Assembly: GCA_963744935.1 (NCBI GenBank)
Contig: CAVUVM010000004.1
Location: 558,001-622,000 of the forward strand
Source: Bog-473 sp963744935
GTDB lineage: Bacteria > Actinomycetota > Acidimicrobiia > Acidimicrobiales > RAAP-2
Direction: 5' to 3'
Length of the DNA stretch: 64,000 bases
The position numbers and the translations under genes are program-made. Under the pieces are notes generated by a model. It saw only the letters and a list, made by a program, of their open reading frames with translations. It searched no databases and was not told where the DNA came from. Positions 8,816-16,012 of this stretch are shown piece by piece (position 1 is the stretch's first letter; every line of letters starts with the position of its first letter).

Positions 8816-9676
8816 ATGACCTTGGGTCCCGAACAGACCGTGCTCTGCTCGGGCACGCTCCGTGCCGGCACCTCCTTCCGTCAGCGCCTGGCTGCAGCCC
8901 GGGCCGGCGGGTTCGATGCCATCTCAATGTGGGGCCGCGACTACCAGGATGCCCAGGCCGAGGGTTGGAGTGATGCCGACATCGTCGCCATGTTGGGCGA
9001 CCACGGCCTTTCGGTGGCCGAGGTCGACCCCGCGTGGGGATGGCTCCCCGGTGCTGCCGAGGTGCGGATCCCGCCCGAGATGGACACGGAGCGCATCTTC
9101 GCCTTCGATGTCGAGGAGCTGTTCGCGGTGGCCGACGCGGTCGGCGCCCGCTCGGTCAACGCCGTCGACATCTTCGGTGGCACCTGGTCGCTCGACGACG
9201 CCGCAGCCGCGTTCGCCGACCTCTGTGACCGGGCGGCCGAGCGCGGCGTGCTCGTCCAGCTCGAATTCCTCCCCTGGTCGAACATCCCCGACCTCGAGGC
9301 GGCGTGGTACGTCGTCCGCGAGGCGGGACGGGCCAACGGCGGCCTGGCGTTGGACGCCTGGCACTACTTCCGCAGTGGTTCGGACGGCCCGCTCCTACGC
9401 ACTATCCCGGGCGACCGACTCATCGGTGTCCAGCTATGCGACGCCCCCGCAGTGCCCGAGCCCGACCCGATGCGCGCCACCCTGGAGGCACGGCTGCTGC
9501 CGGGGGACGGCGAGCTGGCGTTGGGTGCGCTCGTGTCCGACCTGCGCGCCGTTGGGTCGGTGGCGCCGGTCGGCGTCGAGGTCTTCTCCGCAACGCTCGA
9601 CGAGCTCGAGCCCGAAGACGTCGGGCGCCGCGCCGGTGCGGCGGTGCGCCGCCTCCTGGGCGAAGCGATGCGCTGA
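8816..9676 (+). CDS. Sugar phosphate isomerase/epimerase-like TIM-barrel protein
   Basis: 286 residues from ATG 8816. It shows the xylose-isomerase-like TIM barrel: an N-terminal FRQRLAAARAGGFDAISMW strand-helix, LVQLEFLPWSNI with the metal-binding Glu near residue 145, LALDAWHYFRSG with Asp and His near residue 180, and a late GVEVFS with Glu. The family interconverts keto/aldo sugars or dehydrates inositol-type compounds using a divalent metal. GGAGG at 8792 is rather far upstream of the ATG. No sugar operon surrounds it, so the substrate is open. It is divergent from the amidohydrolase and convergent with the aldo/keto reductase. Confidence 0.8.
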   Translation: MTLGPEQTVLCSGTLRAGTSFRQRLAAARAGGFDAISMWGRDYQDAQAEGWSDADIVAMLGDHGLSVAEVDPAWGWLPGAAEVRIPPEMDTERIFAFDVEELFAVADAVGARSVNAVDIFGGTWSLDDAAAAFADLCDRAAERGVLVQLEFLPWSNIPDLEAAWYVVREAGRANGGLALDAWHYFRSGSDGPLLRTIPGDRLIGVQLCDAPAVPEPDPMRATLEARLLPGDGELALGALVSDLRAVGSVAPVGVEVFSATLDELEPEDVGRRAGAAVRRLLGEAMR

Positions 9677-9731
9677 GCTGCCACAACGTCAGGAACGCTG
9701 CGTCGTGTCGACCTGCCTGTGTCGCGTTGAC

Positions 9732-9827
9732 CTGTATATGCAGCCTTCCGTAATTACCCCCAATTAACGAAGGATATCTCGATATCCTTCGTTAATTACC
9801 CCCCTTTTCGGAAGGATACATATACAG
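9732..9827. repeat. 96-bp nested AT-rich palindrome
   Basis: A perfect 17-bp inverted repeat (9762-9778 and 9781-9797, loop TC) sits inside an outer 19-bp inverted repeat (9732-9750 and 9809-9827) with two mismatches. Both share exactly the same centre, 9779.5. Between inner and outer arms are two 11-base segments that do not pair with each other; TAATTACCCCC occurs as a direct repeat at 9751-9761 and 9793-9803. Composition is far more AT-rich than the flanks. It lies between convergent genes, so a bidirectional terminator is possible, but there is no U-tract and the size suggests a mobile-element remnant or a folded RNA/DNA element. Confidence 0.8.
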
Positions 9828-9863
9828 CCGAGATCGGCTATCCCGAGACGGTCGTCCCGACCC

Positions 9864-10892
9864 CTAGCGGGGACGCCGGCGCAGCGACGCATCGGCGATG
9901 GCCGCCGGCACCCAGCCCACGTCGGTGACGTTCAGGTCGGTGCCCGGCGGGACGATCTCATCGATGCGGTCGAGCACGTCGGGGCTCAGGCGTAGCTCGA
10001 GCGCCGGCAGCTGCGATTCGAGATGCTCCATGGTGCGCGGCCCGATGATGGGACACGTGACGGCGGGGTGCGCGGTCACGAAACCGAGCGCCAGCTCAAT
10101 GAGTGAGAGGCCCGACTGATCGGCCAGAGCGATCAGCTGGTCGACCGCCTCGAGTTTCGCCCGATTACCGGGGATCTCCATGTCGTAGTGGTGAGGCATG
10201 AAGCCGGCCCGGCGGCTCGTATTCACCTTGCCCGACCCGAAGGCACCCGACAGCCACCCGCCGGCCAGCGGACTCCACGAGAGCACCCCCATGCCGTACT
10301 TCTGGCACATCGGCAGGACGTCCCTCTCGATACTGCGCACGAGGATGGAGTAGGGCGGCTGTTCGGTGACGAAGCGCTCGCGAGCGCGGCGTTCGGCCAC
10401 CCATTGGGCCTCGACGATCTCGTGAGCCGGAAAAGTGGAGCTGCCGAAGTAGCGGATCTTGCCCATCCGCACGAGGTCGGTGAGCGCGCCCAGGGTCTCG
10501 TCGATGTCGGTCTCGGGCGACGGGCGGTGGATCTGGTAGACGTCGATGTAGTCCACGCCGAGTCGGCGCAGGCTGTTCTCGCACTCGGTCATGATCCAGC
10601 GACGCGAGTTCCCCTGCGCGTTGGGGTCCTGACCCATCTGCCCGTGCACCTTCGTTGCCAGCACCATGCGATGGCGCTTGGTCTGCGCGAGCGCCTTGCC
10701 GACGATCTCCTCGGACTCTCCGAACGAGTAGACGTCGGCGGTATCGACGAAATTGATGCCCGCGTCGAGTGCGGCGTGGATGATGCGGATGCTGTCGTCG
10801 TGATCGGTGTTGCCGAAGGAACCGAACATCATCGCCCCCAGGCACAGGGGGCTGACTTTGATGCCGGTCCGTCCAAGCGTGCGGTAGTCCAT
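9864..10892 (-). CDS. Aldo/keto reductase
   Basis: 342 residues, full length for the family. The AKR barrel is clear: DYRTLGRTGIKVSPLCLG at the start, the catalytic Asp and Tyr in DTADVYSFG near residue 50, Lys in VLATKVHG near residue 80, and His in QIHRPSPETD near residue 125. The C-terminal NADP-binding segment IIGPRTMEHLESQL is present. These enzymes reduce aldehydes and ketones with NADPH. It closely follows the general actinobacterial AKR pattern (YajO/PdxI-like group). Monocistronic; convergent with 8816-9676 across the palindrome. Confidence 0.9.
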   Translation of the reverse strand: MDYRTLGRTGIKVSPLCLGAMMFGSFGNTDHDDSIRIIHAALDAGINFVDTADVYSFGESEEIVGKALAQTKRHRMVLATKVHGQMGQDPNAQGNSRRWIMTECENSLRRLGVDYIDVYQIHRPSPETDIDETLGALTDLVRMGKIRYFGSSTFPAHEIVEAQWVAERRARERFVTEQPPYSILVRSIERDVLPMCQKYGMGVLSWSPLAGGWLSGAFGSGKVNTSRRAGFMPHHYDMEIPGNRAKLEAVDQLIALADQSGLSLIELALGFVTAHPAVTCPIIGPRTMEHLESQLPALELRLSPDVLDRIDEIVPPGTDLNVTDVGWVPAAIADASLRRRPR

Positions 10893-10979
10893 GGTGGCTG
10901 AGGCTAGCGACGGACCTGGCTGAGCGCCCGACGCCTGGTGGGAGGTCGGGTTCGCAGGTCAGCTCTTGGACGACGCAGC

Positions 10980-12026
10980 TCAGAACCGAGCGCTGGCGTC
11001 AGCTGCAGCCAGGAGCAAGGCGGGATCGCCGCAGCGCCCGAAGGCGCGCAACGCGGCCTCGCACAGCTTGATCGCGTGCTCGTCCCCGCAGGCCAATGCG
11101 GCGTCGATAAGGTCGTCGGGTGCGGGCGCCGGTTCCTGGGGCACAGGCGTGACCCGGTCCGTGTCGTAGGCAACGTGCAAGGCCGCCGCGGCCTGCCAGG
11201 CGTAGCCCACAGCGGCGGCCCGGTCCTCCTCGGCGAGCCACGGCAAGACGAGCTCGCACGCGAGCGGCGAGGTCACGGAGTGGAGGAGTCCGATGGCACC
11301 GCCCGCGTCCGCGTTGCGCAGGTACGCGGCCGCGCCACCGCCAGCGAGCTGGTCGAGCAACTCGACCGCGCTGCCTGTCCAGCCGAGAGACGCCACCGCC
11401 TGTTCGAACTCGTCGGCGATGTCGGCGACGGCGGCCACTCTGTCGCTGATGAGCACCGCAGCGGGCGCGTCCTCGGGGAGGTAGGGCAAGTCGGCGAGGG
11501 CCTCCGCAACGCCCTCGCGCCCGATGAGGAGCGGCGGGCCGGGCAGCTCCCAGTAGCTCGACGCCCAGAACGCCAGCGCGCTGGCAAGCTCGATGCGGCG
11601 CGGCAGGGTGTCGGCCGCCACGAGCGAGCGCACGGCGTGGCCGGTGCGAATGAGGCCGTGAGTCGCGGCCCCGATCGTGCCGGGCAACAGGCGCGGCGCC
11701 CACTCCCCCACGACGGCGGCTGCGGGACGGTCCGCCACCTCGCGCTCGAAGAGCGCGAGCCACTCGGGGTAGCGCAGCTCTTCCCCGAGCGCCTCCTGCC
11801 ATTCGGCTTCCGCCAACGGGCGCCGCGCCGGCGGCGGCGCGGCGTCGAGGCGCTTGGCGTAGCGCGCCGTCCATTCCGCGATGGCGTCGTACCGGCCCAG
11901 ATGCGCCAGCGCCTCGGTGGCCATGGGCCCGTGATTGGCCAGGCCCAGCTGCCCGTAATTGGGTGCGGTGGCCGCGAAGACGGTCAGCGCGTCATCGAGG
12001 ACGTCATTGGGTTCGTCTCGCTTCAC
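10980..12026 (-). CDS. Questin oxidase-like protein
   Basis: 348 residues from GTG 12026. The N-terminal GLANHGPMATEALAHLGR block and the long helical, alanine-rich remainder match the questin-oxidase-like (DUF4243) family, whose fungal members perform a Baeyer-Villiger-type ring cleavage of anthraquinones; bacterial members are uncharacterised. A second His/Asp-rich segment, HVAYDTDRV, occurs near residue 290. The frame stays open upstream across the opposite-strand CoA transferase, which is a GC artefact; codons upstream of 12026 have no family similarity. Divergent from 12210-13451 across 183 bases. Confidence 0.7.
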   Translation of the reverse strand: MKRDEPNDVLDDALTVFAATAPNYGQLGLANHGPMATEALAHLGRYDAIAEWTARYAKRLDAAPPPARRPLAEAEWQEALGEELRYPEWLALFEREVADRPAAAVVGEWAPRLLPGTIGAATHGLIRTGHAVRSLVAADTLPRRIELASALAFWASSYWELPGPPLLIGREGVAEALADLPYLPEDAPAAVLISDRVAAVADIADEFEQAVASLGWTGSAVELLDQLAGGGAAAYLRNADAGGAIGLLHSVTSPLACELVLPWLAEEDRAAAVGYAWQAAAALHVAYDTDRVTPVPQEPAPAPDDLIDAALACGDEHAIKLCEAALRAFGRCGDPALLLAAADASARF

Positions 12027-12209
12027 CGCCCCAGTATGGCCACGCCCGATCGACGGTGCCCGTGGTGGGGGGCCGCGGCGGTGGCGTGCCTGGCGGCGAG
12101 GCCTCAGGCGGCGAGACCTCGGGCGGCGGTGCCTCGGTCTGTGGTGACTACGATCCGGCCTTCGATGACGGGACCGCCCCACGAGGTCCGGGAAGTCCGA
12201 GGAGGTCCG

Positions 12210-13451
12210 ATGGCGACGACGCCACCGCTGCACGGCATGAGAATCATCGAGTGCTCCGCGCTCGGGCCGGCTGCGATCACGACCGCGCTGGTGGACTTGG
12301 GCGCGGATGTGATCAAAGTCGAACCCCCGGCCGGTGACTACATCCGCGAGATGACGTGGCCCATCGTGGAGGGCACCTCGCTCATGCACCTGCATATGAA
12401 CCGGGGCAAGCGTTCCCTCGTCTTGGACCTGCGCACCGATGCCGGAGTGGCCATCTTGAAGGAACTGGCGACCGATGCGGACGTGGTGGTGGAGGCGATG
12501 CGCCCCGGCGCGCTGGCACGGCGGGGCGCGGGCTACGACGACCTGTCGGTCCTCAATCCAAAAATCGTCTTCTGCACCATCTCGGGCTACGGCATGACGG
12601 GCCCGTACCGCGACTATCCGAGCCACGGCGTGGCCTACGACACCTGGGCCGGGATCGTGAGCGTTGCCACCGACGACGAGGGGTTCACCTACATCCCCGA
12701 ACACGTTTCCATTGGGATCAACGCCGCGCCCCTCTTCGGCGCGCTGGGCATCCTGGCCGCCGTCATCCGGGCCCGCGAAACCGGTGAGGGCTCCCACATC
12801 GACCTGGCCCAGTCCGACGCGGCGGCGGCCATGGACTGGTACCGCTCGGAGACCTGGCGTGCCTACGAACGGCCTCAGTCCGAGGTGACCGGTAACAAGG
12901 CCGACAACTACGAGCGGCGTGCCCCGGGCACGGCCGGGATGGTCGAAGGCGTGCGCTACCAGGTCTACGAGGCGGCCGACGGACACCACGTTCTCTTCAT
13001 GGCGTCCGAGCAGGCCTTCTGGAAGAACTTCTGCGAGGGCGTCGACCGCATGGACCTCTTCGAGCGCTGGCCCGGGTCCAAGTACGCCGACCACGCCAGA
13101 GGCAACCGAGAGCTCCGGCGCGAGCTGCGCCACATCTTCCGCACCAAGACGGCGCAGGAGTGGCTCGACTTCGGCGGCCGCGTCAACACGCCCATCGCGC
13201 CGGTGAACACGCCCAAGACGTTGCTCGACGACCCCCAGTTCGCCGACCGCTTCCCGCTCCTCCCCGCGTCGGACATGGGGGCGGATCAGCTCTTCACACC
13301 TCTCCACTTCGTAGACGAGGAGCTGCCGCCGCCGGCCAAGGCGCCGACCGTCGGCCAGCACACCGAGGACGTCTTGCGCTCGGTGCTCGGCTATGACGAC
13401 AATCAGATCTCCAAAGCCCGGGACGGAGGGGCATTCGGGCCGGGCGCGTAG
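12210..13451 (+). CDS. Family III CoA transferase (CaiB/BaiF)
   Basis: 413 residues from ATG 12210, preceded by GGAGG at 12201-12205. Class III CoA-transferase features: GMRIIECSALGPAAI at the start, DLGADVIKVEPPAGD near residue 32, NRGKRSLVLDLR near residue 65, and GEGSHIDLAQSDAA near residue 195. These enzymes move CoA between carboxylic acids through an Asp acyl anhydride, commonly in carnitine, bile-acid, formyl/oxalyl or aromatic acid metabolism. A Gfo/Idh oxidoreductase follows 29 bases later on the same strand and may be co-transcribed. Donor and acceptor acids are unknown. Confidence 0.88.
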   Translation: MATTPPLHGMRIIECSALGPAAITTALVDLGADVIKVEPPAGDYIREMTWPIVEGTSLMHLHMNRGKRSLVLDLRTDAGVAILKELATDADVVVEAMRPGALARRGAGYDDLSVLNPKIVFCTISGYGMTGPYRDYPSHGVAYDTWAGIVSVATDDEGFTYIPEHVSIGINAAPLFGALGILAAVIRARETGEGSHIDLAQSDAAAAMDWYRSETWRAYERPQSEVTGNKADNYERRAPGTAGMVEGVRYQVYEAADGHHVLFMASEQAFWKNFCEGVDRMDLFERWPGSKYADHARGNRELRRELRHIFRTKTAQEWLDFGGRVNTPIAPVNTPKTLLDDPQFADRFPLLPASDMGADQLFTPLHFVDEELPPPAKAPTVGQHTEDVLRSVLGYDDNQISKARDGGAFGPGA

Positions 13452-13480
13452 GCGACACAGCCGGCGAAAGCGAGGGTGTC

Positions 13481-14584
13481 ATGGATAGGGTCCGTCTCGG
13501 CGTGTTGGGCGCCGGGAACATCGCAGTGATGAACGTGAAGGGGTATCTCGAAGACCCGCGCTGCGACGTCGTGGCGGTCTGTGACACCGACGAAGAAATC
13601 GGGCGCCAGGCCGCCAAGGAGTGGGGCGCCGAGTCCTTCTACCCCGACCTGGCCGACATGCTGGCCGACGACTCCATCGACGCGCTCGAGATCCTCACGC
13701 CCACCCACCTCCACCACGATCACGTCATCGCGGCACTCGACGCCGGCAAGCACGTGTCGGTTCAGAAGCCCGTCGCCAACTCCGTCGACGACACGCTCGA
13801 GATGCAGGCGGCCGCCGATCGGTCCGGCAAGACACTCCGCATCAGCGAGTGCTTCGTGCACTACCCGCCGCTCGAGCTCGCCAAGCGCCTGGTGGCCGAC
13901 GGCGCCATCGGCAAGCCCACTTCCCTGCGCATCCGCACCCTGGTCGGTCAGACCGATTCTGCCTTCCAGGCAGCGCTGCGGCCCGAGGGGTACGGCTGGC
14001 GGCTCGACAAGCGCAGCCCGGGCGGGCACCTCTTCGACGACATGGTGCACAAGTACGCCATGGCACTCTGGCTGCTCGACCTCGACATCACTTCGGTCCA
14101 AGCCGTCGTGCGTCGCCGCGATCTCTTCTTCGAGCCCTGCGCGGTCATCTTCGAGTACGAGGACCCCGAGGTGCTCGGCATGATGGAAGTGCAGTACTCG
14201 CCGGACTTCTACATGCGCTCCTCCTACTACGGCGCCGACGAGTTCTTCGAGATCACCGGTGACGCGGGGCAGCTCTGGGTGACCCGGGCGACAGGCGAGA
14301 TGCTCGACCTCGCGCCCGTGATGCTCTTCACCGGCACACCCCAGGAGCGCAAGACGACGGAGTTCACCGACATCGATGCCGACTGGGGTGCGGGCTTCGT
14401 CCGTTCGTCGCAGCACTTCGTGACCTCGCTCATTGAGGGCACGGGAGCCGCCATGACGGCCGCCGAGGCCACCGACGTGTTGCGCCTGTGCTTCGCCGTC
14501 TATGAGGCGGGCGCGACGCGGGCGCCGGTTGACCCCCGCGGCATCACCGGCACGGTGAGCCCGCCCGGCTGGGGCGAGTGGTAA
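13481..14584 (+). CDS. Gfo/Idh/MocA family oxidoreductase
   Basis: 367 residues from ATG 13481. The N-terminal dinucleotide fold has LGVLGAGNIAVMN, then VQKPVANS, which replaces the usual E-K-P by Q-K-P while keeping the catalytic-region Lys, and an alpha/beta C-terminal domain with GGHLFDDMVHKY (His near the substrate). The family oxidises or reduces sugar and inositol hydroxyls with NAD(P). It lies directly after the CoA transferase. Nothing fixes the substrate; loss of the Glu in EKP is seen in some family members. Confidence 0.85.
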   Translation: MDRVRLGVLGAGNIAVMNVKGYLEDPRCDVVAVCDTDEEIGRQAAKEWGAESFYPDLADMLADDSIDALEILTPTHLHHDHVIAALDAGKHVSVQKPVANSVDDTLEMQAAADRSGKTLRISECFVHYPPLELAKRLVADGAIGKPTSLRIRTLVGQTDSAFQAALRPEGYGWRLDKRSPGGHLFDDMVHKYAMALWLLDLDITSVQAVVRRRDLFFEPCAVIFEYEDPEVLGMMEVQYSPDFYMRSSYYGADEFFEITGDAGQLWVTRATGEMLDLAPVMLFTGTPQERKTTEFTDIDADWGAGFVRSSQHFVTSLIEGTGAAMTAAEATDVLRLCFAVYEAGATRAPVDPRGITGTVSPPGWGEW

Positions 14585-14602
14585 GGCTCGCGCGAGCGGA
14601 TT

Positions 14603-15565
14603 TCACTCCCAGGGCGGCGGGCCGACCTCGATCCGTTCGAGCTTCGAGCGAACGGTGCCGAAGCGCCCGTCGTCCGCGGCCCACTGCCGGCGGGCCTCGG
14701 AGACCTCGTCTCGGTCGCGGGCGACGAAGTTCCACCACATGAAGACCGCCTCGGGGAACGGGAGGCCGCCGAGGAGGAGTGCCCGGGCCGGTCCCTCGAC
14801 GCCGAACGCGCACTCGTCGCGACCCAAGCCGAGGTAGGCGAGCACACCAGGCTCCACCACCGCGCCCTCGGACCCACCGACACCACCGACACCGCCGACA
14901 CGCACCGCCCCCTCGAGGACGATCAGCGCGTGCTCGTGGTCGGGTCGCACCGGCAGCACGGCACCCGGCGGCCGGAGGGCCAGCTCGGCGCCCACGTGGT
15001 CGCTGTCACGGCGCGCGGGCGATATGGCACCGCCCAACTCCCCCACCAGCACGGTGCCGGTCACGCCTTCGAGCTCCACCTGCGGCAGCGTGGCGTGGTG
15101 CTCGAACGCGGGAGGGCCGTGGCGCGTCGCTTCGGGTTGGGCCACCCACAGCTGCACCGCATGCAGCCGTGCGCGGTGGCCCTGGCCCGGATCCTCCTCG
15201 GCGTGGGCGACCCCGTGTCCCGCGGTCATGAGGTTCAGCTGTCCGGGCCGGATCAGCTGCTCTGAGCCGAGGCTGTCGAGGTGGAGCAGCTCGCCGTCGA
15301 GCAGCCAGGTCACGGTCTGGAGGCCCATGTGGGGGTGAGGCCCGATACCGAGCTCCCCCGCCCGGGTCTCGGTGACCGGCCCCGCATGGTCGGCGAAACA
15401 CCACGACCCCACCGTGCGGCGCGGGCGCTGCGGCAGCAAGCGCCGCACCGGGAGGGCGCCGACGTGAGTCGAGCGGGCGGCGGTGAGCTCCACTACGGGT
15501 GTGGTCGCCCCGGGTGACATCTCGGGATCCGGCGTGGCGTCATCGGTGGCAACGGGACCGCTCAT
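14603..15565 (-). CDS. Pirin family protein
   Basis: 320 residues from ATG 15565, chosen for the upstream AAGGGA; an earlier in-frame start lacks one. The bicupin metal ligands are visible: FADHAGPV, then GIGPHPHMGLQTVTWLLDGE and GHGVAHAEE in the N-terminal cupin (two His, one His, one Glu pattern). Pirins are cytoplasmic Fe-dependent bicupins, some with quercetin 2,3-dioxygenase activity, others redox-sensing. A Gly/Val-rich run (GGVGGVGG) near residue 240 is a short low-complexity insert between C-domain strands. Divergent from the acetyltransferase at 15654. Confidence 0.88.
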   Translation of the reverse strand: MSGPVATDDATPDPEMSPGATTPVVELTAARSTHVGALPVRRLLPQRPRRTVGSWCFADHAGPVTETRAGELGIGPHPHMGLQTVTWLLDGELLHLDSLGSEQLIRPGQLNLMTAGHGVAHAEEDPGQGHRARLHAVQLWVAQPEATRHGPPAFEHHATLPQVELEGVTGTVLVGELGGAISPARRDSDHVGAELALRPPGAVLPVRPDHEHALIVLEGAVRVGGVGGVGGSEGAVVEPGVLAYLGLGRDECAFGVEGPARALLLGGLPFPEAVFMWWNFVARDRDEVSEARRQWAADDGRFGTVRSKLERIEVGPPPWE

Positions 15566-15653
15566 GTCCCTTCTTTTACACCCGCGGGGTTCCTTTCCAC
15601 CCATAGGGTGGCGACAACTGCACGCACCGCTGCCCCGCACCGGAGGACCGACC

Positions 15654-15974
15654 ATGACCAACTCAGCCGATGGCATTCAGGTCGATGACGTCCCAGCCGA
15701 GAGCCGCTTCGTCGTCCGCGGCAGCGACGGCGCCGCCGAGCTGGAGTACCACGTCAACGGCACACGCCTCGTCCTGATCCACACCGAGGTGCCCGATGCA
15801 TGGGAGGGGCGCGGCGTCGGCGGGCAGCTCGTCCGGGCTGCGTTGCGGCGTGCGGCGGCAGAGGGCTTGACCGTCGTACCGTGGTGCCCCTTTGCCCGGG
15901 ACTGGTTGAAACGCCATCCCGACGAGACGGCGGGCATCACCATCGACTGGGACACACCACGACCGAAGGACTGA
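15654..15974 (+). CDS. Small GNAT-like N-acetyltransferase (YjdJ type)
   Basis: 106 residues from ATG 15654 with CGGAGGA upstream. It matches the minimal GNAT group (Pfam Acetyltransf_CG/YjdJ): the core acetyl-CoA loop is EGRGVGGQLVRAAL near residue 50, followed by GLTVVPWCPFARDWLKRHPD, the family's C-terminal signature. Members are short, lack the N-terminal strands of full GNATs and have no established substrate. Divergent from pirin. Confidence 0.85.
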   Translation: MTNSADGIQVDDVPAESRFVVRGSDGAAELEYHVNGTRLVLIHTEVPDAWEGRGVGGQLVRAALRRAAAEGLTVVPWCPFARDWLKRHPDETAGITIDWDTPRPKD

Positions 15975-16012
15975 GCCGCCTTCCGGCTGCAATCTTCCCG
16001 CCCCGAGAGTGA

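Noticed and set aside
12027..13361. Long minus-strand frame running upstream of the questin-oxidase-like gene across the CoA transferase
   Set aside because: It is an antisense shadow of a well-supported gene in GC-rich sequence; no domain similarity and no ribosome site.
14585..14602. Short GCTCGCGCGAGC palindrome as terminator
   Set aside because: No loop and no T-run; such short self-complementary GC strings are frequent by chance here.
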